Shown here: one piece after another, positions 21,549-33,318 of the stretch
How positions within the stretch are numbered: position 1 is the stretch's first letter
Layout of the letters: each line of letters starts with the position of its first letter
Notes under the pieces: model-generated
Told to the model about the DNA's origin: nothing
What the model saw: the letters and a program-made list of their open reading frames with translations, nothing else
Databases searched by the model: none
DNA from: Endomychus coccineus
Lineage: Eukaryota > Arthropoda > Insecta > Coleoptera > Endomychidae
Length of the DNA stretch: 64,000 nucleotides
Assembly (NCBI GenBank): GCA_958510875.1
Contig: OY294067.1
Location: 255,937,736-256,001,735, forward strand
Direction: 5' to 3'
Made by a program: the position numbers and the translations under genes

Positions 21549-22080
21549 CTTCTGACTGACAAGTAACATTATCTTATGCCACAGACTAGACTTACTCTGT
21601 GCCTATCCTGACAAGGATTGTTTTTAATTTGTTTATAACGTTTCCTGTGTAACAATTGTTTCTCTTCACAACTTTATGTACTATTTTCAGAAGTCTGTTT
21701 CAATTGCTTTGATATGTGAATTTCTTTTCACAATAACTGCATGCTGCCCGAAGAAACGATGGGCCTGCCTCTTCTAAAGTGTCGGTTTGCTCAACTTGAT
21801 GAACAACCGCATCTATTCAAATTGCTAAGAAATTAGAAATTTTTTTGACAATACCTGCACGGAAAAACCATTGTTTCATTGTTTCCTATGCATTTATAAT
21901 ACCTTCATACACAAATGTTTAGATTGTGTTACATAAACATAGAACAACTGATAACTTTTTGCACGATCGTAGGAAAAAGACTTTCACGGTGAATAAAGAT
22001 GAAAGTTCACGTATCGATAGAGATGAAAACATGTCAACTTTTCATGACTGTTGTACAAAAAGTAATATTAAGGTAGGTAT

Positions 22081-22108
22081 CAACGAACTCGGATATCTGA
22101 GTTCGTTG
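22081..22108. mobile_element. 28-bp palindromic insertion (family A), copy 1
   Basis: The half CAACGAACTCGGAT is followed by its reverse complement with one mismatched pair. Perfect 8-bp direct repeats GTAGGTAT flank it (22073-22080 and 22109-22116). The same 28-mer, with different flanks, is at 52286-52313. Confidence 0.7.
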
Positions 22109-22531
22109 GTAGGTATACTTTCTTCAGATGAATTTCATCTAAGCTAGTATTTAGGGTGCTTTAAATATGTCGGAGACAAACATGATATTTCTAGTACAGG
22201 TCCGTATCCGTAACACAATAATTTTGTCCTTAACTTTTAACTGTGGATTTTTTTAATTTATTTTTTCCGGCGCTTAGTTGCACACTTGGCAATGTTGCAA
22301 AATAGCTGACGCTTCACTCTGACTTCTGACATGTAATGCCTCCTATTCCTAATAATTTTAGCGCGAAAGCACGAAAGTATGGTTCAAAATAAAAGTAAAC
22401 TGTAGAGTAGACTTTAGATTATTGCATTATTCTGTGTACTGTTTGTTTTAGATAAAAAGAATTGAAGAGCCCCAAGAGTAACTAAAAACTTTTGATTGAT
22501 AACTGTATAGTGTATAATAGTATAATCGCTA

Positions 22532-25500
22532 ATGGAAAGTGACAACATAACGAATTTTGTCCATTCAAAGGATATAATTAAACCTATATCTAAAACTGTC
22601 GTTCATAGAATTTGTTCTGGGCAGGTAAAGTATTTCAATTGACCATATTCTAGAATACTGATTAGTGTAGTTGTTTAGGTTATTCTCACCTTATCAATAG
22701 CTGTAAAAGAATTGGTAGAAAATTCAATTGATGCTGGTTCAACAATAATAGATATTACTTTGAAAGAGTTTGGTGCAGATGTCATTGAAGTATCTGATAA
22801 TGGTTCAGGAGTTGTTCCAGATAATTTCCAAGCTTTGAGTAAATACTAGCATATCAAACTGAACATACATATTTTATTATGTTTTCATAACTTTCAGCGT
22901 TAAAACATTATACATCAAAAATACAAGAATTTGAAGAATTGAAGTCTTTGAGCACTCTTGGATTTCGAGGTGAAGCTTTGAGTTCATTATGTGCTTTAGC
23001 AAATCTATCAGTAGCAACCAAACATGTTAATTCCGAAAATGCGATGAAAATATGCTACGACCAAAATGGAATAATAACCAAGAAAAGCTTAACTGCAAGA
23101 CAGAATGGAACCACAATAACATTGGAGAATTTATTTGTAACTCTACCAGTTCGAAGGAAAGAATTCATGAAAAATTTGAAACGTGAATTCAATAAGATGT
23201 GCCAAATATTATATGGATATTGTTTAGTTTCAAAAGGCATTAAGTAAGTTATGACTTGGTAATATTTTTCATTTTGCTCCCAGAATTTCAAGACATCTCT
23301 TACTTTTATATCTTGAATCACCAATTCTAAACAAGTTCTGCCAATAACCCCGTTCGCACGCCTCTGTGTTGTAAATAAAATAATGACAACCACTGTTTAA
23401 TAAAAAATACAAAGAAAAAGATATATGCAAAATTTCAGGAGGCTACCTTTTTTCATTATTAATTTATAACAAATTATTTAAAATAATTTTTTTTTCTTTA
23501 ACATCCTGTACATCAAAAAGAAACAAAATTTGACCATATTTTACTATACAAAATACCTTTATTTTTTGATAAACTATTGACTGGTGAAATCCTGATGATA
23601 TAAACTGGACCATCCTGTTTATATGTCTCAGTCCATAATGTTTTACTTGTTTCAATTTCAAAATATAGAGTTTGGAAAATTGAAGAACTTAGATTAGCTT
23701 CTATAATCAAATAAAGGTAGTATTTCAGGTCACCAGTTATGATTTAATTAATATTTAAAATCTCAGTAGTACTTCCAATTCATGTCTATCTAGCTTTTTA
23801 GCTCTGGGAATTGGCAAAAGTAGTGCAGACAACCCAGATCCAATTTTCTGAATAGTTCTTTTGCCTTAGCTGTAATATTTTTCCATTCCCAACTGATACA
23901 AATTCAAATAATGGTTTTACCTGAAGCTTAAATAAAACTGTTCACTGCCACCTTATCCAATATTTTTATAAATATACCTTGATTTATTATAGTTCTCACT
24001 AATTTTTTTCTAGATTTACTTGTACCAATATAAATAAAGGTGCCAAGAACACCATCATGGCAACTCATGGTCTAAGTACTGTTAGAGAAAATATTATTAG
24101 CATATTTGGTACTAAACAAATATCCAGCTTGATTGACATTGAGATTAGTGCTCCAAATGAATCGATATTGAATGAATTCAATATAAAAGTTGAACATGAA
24201 TTTCCTTTTTCATGGGAATTTTTAATATCAAGTGTAACACATGGTAGTGGACGTAGTACAACTGACAGACAATTTTATTTTATTAACAAAAGACCTGTTG
24301 AGCCCACTAAAATCATGAAATTAGTTAATGAAATATATAAACAATTTAATTCAAATCAATATCCTTTTGTATATTGTAATATTACAACTAAAGATTCACT
24401 TGTTGATGTTAATGTAACACCAGATAAGAGGCAAATATTTTTAGAGAATGAAAAGCATTTATTAGCCACCATAAAGTCATCTTTGTTGGAATCTTTTAAA
24501 GTATTTCCTTCTAAATTGAATTTACAAAATGTTGATACATCACAAACTATAATAAATGTTCTAAAATCAAAATCCAAGTCACTGAAAAGAAGTATAACTG
24601 AAACAGGGCCTCAGAAAAGTTTACTTGAATCATTTCGAAAAAAAACAAAAAGTGATGGATGTGTTGGGGAAAATGTGACACCGAATGTATTATTCAATGT
24701 GGAACACTTTAATCCATTGGTCAAAGGAGAAAATAATGTGGAGAAGATTTTAAATATAGAAGAAAATCTATCATGTAAACTAATGGAAAACAGATCTTGT
24801 CTCAAAACAGAACCATCTATTAAGAATATTGGAAACTTGAAAAATAATGATTTGGATTTCAAGAAAACCACAGATGAAGTCAGAAAGAATATAAATGAAG
24901 ACATTGAAGATGTAAATATATCAATTGATACCTCTACAAAGAAATCTTCAGGTAGACCTCATTTAATTTTGAGTACATCATTGAAGTCTATTCAGGAAGG
25001 ATTAAAGAACAAACGAGAATCTGCATCAGCCGACTTATTGAAAGTTAAATTTAGAGCAACAATATGTCAAGAAAATAACAAATTAGCTGAGAAAGAGTTA
25101 CAAAAGCAACTATGTAAAGAAGATTTTCGAAAGATGTCAATTTTGGGACAGTTCAATCGTGGATTCATAATTGCAAAATTAGACAATGATTTGTTCATAA
25201 TCGATCAACATGCTACTGATGAAAAATATAACTTTGAACAATTACAAGCAACAACCGTGTTGAAGAATCAAATTTTAGTAAAGTAAGTTTCAACCATCAA
25301 TTTTTTTAATTTTCGTTGTTATTAGCTTACAGTACTGTCATAAAGATATTACAGATTTTGCATTTACAAATTAGCTGTGTCCTATAGTCCAGGCTGTGAA
25401 CCGGGTTTTTAGCTATAATAAAAAATAAAACATGCAAGTTGGAACCAAAAAATTTTTTTTGCATTAGCTTGAGGAGGTGCTCAGGATCATTCATACACCT

Positions 25501-28500
25501 TACAACCTCTTGGGAACCCCAACTCTACCCATTGGGAACCCCAACCCCACCCATTGGGGGCGAAAATGGCCCAAAATCTCCAAGTCTTGAATTGTATTTT
25601 CTACAAAAAAAGGTATTTTGGCATTTCGAGTGCACATAGGGCGTTTTTTGGGTCGCTGAACACAAATCTGTAGCCAGATTTACTTGCAATCCATCGTAGG
25701 GGTGGTCAAATCGACAAAATTGGCCAATTTCGCACCCCTAATATGTTATTTTGCAATTTACGTGTTTTTGACATTTCGAATGCACCAAGGAGGTTTTTTG
25801 GCTCGCTGAATACGATTCCGAAGCCAGATTTACTCCGAAGTAATTTTAAAATGCAAAAATAATAAAAATTTGGAAGCGTGTCAAATTGCCATTTTTGTAA
25901 ATTTCCCACCCCTACAATGATATTCGAGTAAATCTGGCTTCGGAATCGTATTCAGCGACCCAAAAAACCTCCTTGGTGCATTCGAAATGCCTAAAACACG
26001 TAAATTGCAAAATAACATATTAGGGGTGCAAAATTGGCCAATTTTGTTGATTTTACCACCTCTACGATGGATTGCAAGTAAATCTGGCTACGGATTCGTG
26101 TTCAGCGACCCAAAAAACCTCCTAGGAGCACTCGAAATACCAAAATACCTTTTGTTGTAGAAAATACAATTCAAGACTTGGAGGTTTCGGGCCATTTTCG
26201 CCCCCAATGGATGGGGTTGGGGTTCCCAAGAGGTTTAAAGGTGTATGAATGATCCTGAGAACCTCCTGAAGATAATGCAAAAAAAAAAAATTTATTCGAA
26301 CTTACATGTTTTTTTTTTAAATTATAGCTAAAACCCCGGTTCACAGTCTGGACTAAGTGTCATCTATCAAGTTCTTAGATGCTTAGACTTACACCATTTT
26401 ATCTAATGATAGCTCTACTGATTTGAGTATTGTAATTATTTTAAAATAAAGACTCATTGTTGTCATTATTATTATAGACATTCAACTGACCTCAATTTCA
26501 ATTTATTGTCAGTGTACGAAATTTATAAGAATTCTAATTTTAAGATTCAACTGGTCTTCACTTGTTGGAAACCTATTATATTACAAATGGCACTACACTG
26601 AATATACTAGAAAAATTCCAGAACAAACTTTTATTATAAAAGTAAAAGAGAAGACAACATATCTTGAATAGTAGACTTCCGCGGACAGCTAATCTTGAAA
26701 AATCTTGGCTTCCGGATGGATTCCGCGTCACAATAGCCCGACTTGATGCCGACGTTTCGCCAACCATTACAGGCCTCAAGCCTGCCCTGAGGATGCCACT
26801 TGTAATGGTTGGCGAAATGTCGGCATCAAGTCGTGCTATTTTGACGCGGAATCCATCCGGAAGCCAAGATTTTTCATGAGAACACAACATCTTCGCCACA
26901 CAGTATGGCTTCTTCACGTGAACTTACAAAGTTATTACTAGCTACATATACAACAAGGAATAATGACCAAGTGGGCAGAATTAATGATTGGGAATTCAGA
27001 TTGTTCACAGCTAACTTATGGATTGAAAAAATACAGGTTGTTTACACTAAGGGATTAAAATGTAATAAACAGTTTGTGACAGGTTGTTAATGTAGGAAGA
27101 GATTAAGAAGCGGCAAGTATGAAAAATCTACCTAATTATTAACTAAAAGATTACTATGCTTATATTTATTAATGTCTGTGTATTCTAAGTTATTTGAAAG
27201 TCTTTATTTACCATGTGTAAAAATTCAAAATTATGATTAAATTGGTGATCTGTCTCTAGCAAATGTTTGACATACTAGGAAACACGTTTGTCATTTCTAT
27301 AACAACTAAAATGTTCACCCACTCTACTATGGAAAGAGTTACCACTTTGACTCCCATTATGCCAAACATTTGGAGATGGTCAACAGTTTAATCAAAATTT
27401 GAAATTTTACTCAAAAATTGATTAATATACGCTCAATAATCAGGTAGATTTTTGATACTCGTTTTTTAATTTCTTGGCACATAAACAAACTGTCGCAAAC
27501 TAGTTATTAGATTTTAATCCCTTAGTGTAAAAACCTGTATTCTTGGAATCCCTAAGTTACCTGTAAACAATTTGAATTCCCAATCACTATGTCAGCCCCA
27601 TTCTTTACCTGAAGAAGCCACTGTGTGGCGAAACATTTTGTTTTCTTTTATTTTTAAAATAACAGTTCATTTTGGAAACTTTCTATGGTGTATGTGTATG
27701 TGTTCATTTGTAATGGAATTCTAATTATCTATTAAACAATGATTTTACACCATTACTTGGAAGCTTATATTCCAATAGGTAATTTAAAACTTCTGTTTTG
27801 AGGTTGTTATTTATGATGCCAGCTTTGAAAGGAATTTATTTAAGTTCAGTAGATAGAGGTGTAGTTTAATTTTCATAATTTTTAGCGTTTCGGCGGTTAC
27901 TGCGTCTAATAAATAATACAATCCGATTAAAACACACATTTCTCTTTTCAAAGACATTAAATATATTGCTAATAAGCAAATAACAAAAAAATACTTTGTT
28001 GTCATCAGTTTGCGATTTTAAAAATATTAAAATGCATCAACTATTTAAATATCGCAATGTTAGTTAAACCTTTGCTTGCAATTTCGAAAGTTAAATTGTA
28101 TTAAAATTGGAAACTCTTTAATAGACACAGTGATATTCAAGTATTCAATTGCATTTTTAATTCATTAAAATGGAATATCAAATATTTATGGAAATCATGG
28201 TAAATAGGGTTTTTGTTGAATTGAATTCAATATTCACAATTATATCCACCCTCAGAATTAGTTGATAACTTATTCTAAGGGTACCACTTACTAATAACAG
28301 TTCAAACAAATGAAATACATGACCTTGTTGAATGTTAGGGACGTTTATTGACTGTTGATTGTTTTTCGAACTTTGACAGTTTGAAATTGCGATAAATAAC
28401 AAAGTAATTATATTTAATATGTTTAAAATGGAGGATCACAAAATAACAAACAAATCATTGATTCTTTTTGAATATACATTGTTTTGAATTTCAATAATTT

Positions 28501-31500
28501 TCACAGAAGTTAGGGTCAAGCATTTGAAATGAAAATTTTCAGCGTCACTATCTATTTTGCAGGAATTTGGTGCGATGATAATGTTACTGCTGATATGATT
28601 ATAAATTAGAGACAAGAGTTAGCTTCAAAATGATGGAATCACTCCAGGTATTGATGTGCAAGGAAGTATTATTGGTGTGTTTCTTTTCCTAACATTAGCC
28701 CCCATGGACTTTTTACATCATATTTGATATTTATTTTTGAGATGGAAGACTGCTTTGCAATTAACTTCAATAGAGTGACGTCCCAACCTCACCTTCCACT
28801 GTCGTAGATTCATATTCGTATTTCACAAACCTTTATCAAATTGGTCTTTCTATTTATGTACTTTAGGATCTAAATACCGTAAAATAATACATTAATTCGT
28901 ACGAAACTCTAACAGTAGATACTTATTTGAAATCTTTGATTACTGTAATCTTGGAGCTGAATAATTTGCTCTTATTTAGGCACAAAAATTGAAAAGTTTA
29001 ACTTCACAATTCATATTTAATTTCGATTTTTGAAAAATATTGAAGCAATTCTATCACATTTTCAGATGTTCCACCTTTGTATTTGAAATTATTGCGGAAG
29101 AAGATTATGGATTTTAACAGAAAATAATTTTTTTCACGTATTTTATATTGAAATATTATTAGTAGAAAATTTAATTTATGTACCTCTTTTTTTTTCAAGA
29201 ATCAACCACGGTCGCTTTATCAATTTTTTGTTGTTTACTTTTTAGTGTTTTTTGTACCGTCATTATCGTCTCTTGCAACTGGGTTTAATATTAGATAACT
29301 TACAAGTAAATAATAATTAATAAAGATGAATAGAGATAGATAACGTTACATTATGATTGTATTATTTTTTAAGCCCTAAACCACTGGAATTGACAGCAGG
29401 GAATGAAAGTCTATTGATTGAGAATGAAAACATTTTTATTAAAAATGGGTTTGCGTTCAAAATCGATCATGAAGGTATTATAATATATAAAATACGTAAC
29501 TATCGAGAAGTAATTTTTTGTTATTTTAGCCCCTTGTACAAAGAAAATTTATCTAACAGCGATACCAGTTAGTCAGAGCTGTGTTTTTGGGAAAGATGAC
29601 ATAGATGAAATGCTGTTCATGTTACAGGCACGTGTTTTCTTCAATTTTAATGTAAAATTGCAATGTATGTTTTATTTTCTATATACAGGTGTCCCAGGTT
29701 TTAGTAGCAGAACTTCAATAGTCGATAGAAAATTTGATTTTGACAAAAAAGTTCCTATTAACGTATATGCACAGGCGCTTAATTTTATAAAAAATTTCTT
29801 AATTTTGTTTGTATCTCCGAAGATAATCAAGACGTCTCAATGAAATTTGGTACCGTGGATGCGTAGATAGGTTACCACATTTGCACATAATTTGAGACCG
29901 GTACTACTTCCAGTGGCGTAGGTATAGGTATTTAATAACAATAAATTGACCCGAAAAGTGTTATCAACCTGTAAAGGTCACCTTTTAGTAACAAATTTCG
30001 ATGCAGAATTTGAATCAAAACAAATAAGGTCTCTTGATATTTCTCTGTACCTAGCACCGTTTCACGACAAATTTGATTTCTGTGATCAATTACCACCTCC
30101 ATCCCCTAGGATGGAGAACCAACCTCACGGAGGGAGGGTTTTAGTCGGTAGGAATCCGGCACACCCGGGGGCACGGGCACCCGAGGCGTCTATGTAAGAT
30201 TTCCCCTCCTCTACGCAAAAAAAAAAAAACACCATGAAAATCGGATGAAAGTTTTCGTTGAAGTTAGAAGATCTATTGTACGACGTTGTGAACTATGTAT
30301 TCGAGCAAATGGGAATCATTTTGAAGAATTTGTTTTAAATTAATATACAACATTTAGAAAATGGTGTCTTGTTAACTCTTGTTGGTGAACTTACTACAAA
30401 ATAAATTACATTGTAGTTATCTAGTTTAAACATTTTTGGAAATATTTTCATGATGGCGGTAATTAATCATAAACATCAAATTTGTCGTGAAACGGTGCCA
30501 GGTACAAAGAAATATCAAGAGAACTTATTTGTTTCGATTTCGATTCTGCATCGAAATTTGTTATTAAAAGTAACATTTACAGGGTGATGACAATTTTCGG
30601 GTCAATTTATTGTTATTAAATACCTATATCTACGCCACTGGAAGTAATACCAGTCTCAAATTATGTGCAAATCTGGTAACCTATCTACGCATCCGCATTA
30701 CCAAATTTCATTGTGACATCTTGATTATCTTCGGAGATACAAACAACATGAAGAAATTTTTTATAAAATTCAACACCCTGAATCTCAATAATTAAGCGTC
30801 TGTGCATATATGTTAATAGGAACTTTTTTTCTCAAAATTGGAAATTCTATCGACTTTTAAAGTTCTGCTACTAAAACCTGGGACAGCCTGTATATATGGA
30901 AGGTCCTCAGTACTTTAACAGTATTTTTAGTATAAAAGGGTGATGGTTTCTTATTTATAAAGTAATTGAAATAAAACAAATTAACCTTACTTGCCTAATT
31001 TCACTTTGAATTATTGATTCTTATGTTTGAATTAGAATCACTTCTTGTTATATATATATAAATTCTCGGGAAATAGATCACACCTCAGAAGACGTATTAT
31101 GTCTAAAACAGTTGTATCAGCACCACGCGCCCTTATCGTACCAATTTCAATTAAAAATGCCCACGTCGTCGAAACGAACAGAAACCCGAATAATCGAAAC
31201 TAACACACAATGATTCTGTTCGTTTCGGCGGCGTGGGCATTTTGAATTGAAATTGGTGCGATGACGCTTTGTGCTGATACAATTAGTTTTAAGAAATCCC
31301 GTTTTAGACATAATACGTGTTCTAATGATGGTCATGAGACCGAAACGTACGTAAAGACTATTTCTCGATAATTTATACATAATTCATACCTGGGTCAAGA
31401 ATCATTATTAATCACTTCTTGTGATATCAGGACAGTGGTCAATAATTTTGAGACAATACCAGTCAAAACATATGTAAACATTGTCCATCTATAATAAAAA

Positions 31501-32969
31501 AAGGTATTCATGCACCAAAAAAGAGTCATATGCTGCAAAGAACTTCTTGTAGATACTATTTTAAAAATTTATCGATAATGATACTTGCTTCAAATATACA
31601 AAGTTAAAGTCTTTGGAAAACAGTCTTATTGAATAACACGACAACAAGAATCAATTGAGAGCCTACAGCCTAAGAATAAAAGGGGTATGAGTGCATTTGT
31701 AACTATTCATGTAGATGTAAATTTGAAATTTATATTTTATTCAATAAATGATAAATTTTTAACAATTTGAATGAAAACATTAACAATGTATCAAAACTTG
31801 ACAAAAAATATTTATACGCTTAATTTACCAACTTTTTTTACAACAAATTTAAAATATTCACTGAAGAAATATCTAAACTTTGAACATTATACGTAATCAG
31901 TAAAGAAAATGGAGTCGTCATGTTCAATATTTTATCATCTTTTGGTTCAATTTCAGGTATAGTTACTCTGTCGGTTTGGTTTTCCTCCTTGTTGACTAGT
32001 TTTTCGGTTTCCCCCTTTTTTCTGTTTTCTCATGTCACATGTTGTAATGTTCATGATAAAATGGAGCAATGTATTCCAAATGAGTTTGCAAATTTTTCCA
32101 CTTTAGCTCGTTTATTTTTAAACTAACCTCTTCATAATGGATCATACTATGAAACATCTCCTTATTACCAAATTATTAAACTCGATAATCGACTGCCCAT
32201 GAACATAAGAGAAATTAATAACTTAAACAAATTTAAATCAACATTGATGTACAAAGGTGATTACTCAATTTCTGAATATTCAAACTCTTTTTTGAGGTAA
32301 CTATATGTAATGCTATTATTGCAAATTCCAAAATGACTTTAATTTGGATTTATTTAAAAGTTGGATGTGCATATTAGTCATATTGAACTTACTATGTTTT
32401 AATATGTGTATCATATTTTATAGTAATTGAATGTATTTTATTATGTTAAGTATGCATTCATATTTATCTTAACTTGCAATATTTGACCATGCTATTGTCT
32501 AGGATTAAATTCATAGTGATAAAGTTGTGTTATTATTGTGCTTCCCCCACTTTTGCTGCTCCATATACATCAACTTTGTTTGCAGAAACTTCATAGTTAC
32601 ATGGGAATGTCTATAGATTTGTACCTTATTATTATTTGCACTCAGATTAAGAATAAATGTAATGTATTTGTAATGTCATAGAATGAATTCTCTTATAGGA
32701 TTCTAGTCAGACAATGTGTAGACCTTCAAGAGTCAGAGCTATGTTTGCTTCCAGAGCTTGTCGAAAGTCAGTCATGATTGGTAAGGCTCTCTCCACAAAT
32801 GATATGCAAAAGCTTGTAGAGCACATGGGTGAAATAGATCAACCTTGGGTAATATCTTAATATCTTTAACATATAATAAGTCATCAATTTGATCCTTCAT
32901 TTCCAGAATTGTCCTCACGGTCGACCCACAATAAGGCATTTGATTAACATTGACTTGTTGGAGAAATGA
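22532..32969 (+). CDS. PMS2: DNA mismatch repair endonuclease PMS2
   Basis: PMS2 pairs with MLH1 as MutL-alpha, the nuclear ATPase/endonuclease that nicks the daughter strand in mismatch repair. Exons: 22532-22624, 22679-22838, 22898-23243, 24014-25282, 29374-29474, 29530-29627, 32699-32848, 32907-32969; 2280 nt, 759 residues, in frame throughout. GHKL ATPase boxes: [12 protein letters not shown] (from residue 42), DNGSGV and LGFRGEAL. Endonuclease motifs: [12 protein letters not shown] (597-608), ACRKS (from 709) and CPHGRP (741-746), so all metal-binding motifs are present. It is somewhat shorter than the 862-residue human protein, mostly in the linker. Intron 6 must use a GC donor (CAG|GCACGT at 29627/29628), as the GT alternatives break the frame. 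Introns 4 and 6 are full of inverted-repeat elements. Confidence 0.97.
25386..26354. mobile_element. foldback element, copy 2 (long inverted arms)
   Basis: Ends GTCCAGGCTGTGAACCGGG and its inverse, with TA on each side. Two arms of roughly 450 bp are close reverse complements, meeting near 25870. The arms contain TTTTTTGGGTCGCTGAACAC motifs also found in 6215-7174. No transposase; lies in PMS2 intron 4. Confidence 0.85.
26684..26878. repeat. near-perfect hairpin with pseudo-hammerhead boxes
   Basis: AATCTTGAAAAATCTTGGCT and the GGAAGCCAAGATTTTTCATG end form a long stem of about 80 bp with a GC-richer tip. Near the tip, CTGAGGA (26787-26793) precedes a short stem and GCGAAA, reminiscent of the hammerhead-like boxes nearby. 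Confidence 0.7.
26886..27640. repeat. inverted pair of Penelope-type terminal repeats
   Basis: About 26886-27090 is the diverged reverse complement of 27490-27640. Both tips carry a GAAGAAGCCA..TGTGTGGCGAA core; the plus-strand version CTGAAGA, stem GCCAC/GTGGC, GAAAC is at 27609-27634. No protein is left between them, so it looks like a deleted Penelope-like element in PMS2 intron 4. Confidence 0.6.
27700..29373. other. rest of PMS2 intron 4, little recognised
   Basis: AT-rich. A segment near 28765-28825 (TGACGTCCCAACCTCACC onward) is a diverged reverse complement of 50648-50697, marking a dispersed repeat. No gene seen. Confidence 0.4.
29686..30890. mobile_element. 1205-bp inverted-repeat element, TA-flanked
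   Basis: Ends CAGGTGTCCCAGGTTTTAGT and the inverse GCTACTAAAACCTGGGACAG, flanked by TA (29684-29685, 30891-30892). Long imperfect arms (about 29686-29990 and 30560-30890). The ends resemble Tc1/mariner-type MITEs. No transposase. It lies 58 bp after PMS2 exon 6. Confidence 0.8.
31060..31410. repeat. inverted pair of Penelope-type terminal repeats with hammerhead-like core
   Basis: About 31060-31185 is the inverse of 31200-31390; both relate to 19440-19690. On the plus strand CTAATGA (31322-31328), stem GGTC/GACC and GAAAC (31342-31346) match the 19552 core except for G to A in the first box, expected to kill cleavage. Confidence 0.65.
32120..32300 (+). mobile_element. non-LTR retrotransposon 3' fragment
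   Basis: The frame reads [20 protein letters not shown], then [14 protein letters not shown] and a stop, the pattern typical of the extreme C-terminus of Jockey/CR1-type LINE ORF2 proteins. Nothing upstream matches a reverse transcriptase. PMS2 intron 6. Confidence 0.5.
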
Positions 32970-33318
32970 AAATTGTTTTACATTATTATGGAAACGGAGT
33001 AGAAGTGATTTTTTTTTACTATCAATAGCTTAATATATATGACTCGATTAGAAATTTTAACTAACAGAAATATACCTCTTTTTGTAATATAACTATTTTT
33101 ATTATAAAATGTTGTAGTTTTATTCATTACCTGAAAGACCCGCATTGCACGATGTATCTACTCAACATATCGAGGAGAATACTAATTTCCGTCCGGCTTG
33201 AAGGACCAATGTTCAAACTGAATCAACCTTGGAAGATTTTTGGAAGCTCTTATTATTAATGTTCACAAGTGCAGATAGCAAAAATGTTTCCTCAATGGTA
33301 GTGATTAGTTAGGTAATA

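Noticed and set aside
25439..25639. Open frames in the foldback element of PMS2 intron 4
   Set aside because: They are mirrored by the inverted arm and show no domain; they reflect element sequence, not genes.
29628..29640. GT donor at 29632 for PMS2 exon 6
   Set aside because: It shifts the frame relative to exon 7, and the nearest compensating acceptor creates a stop codon.
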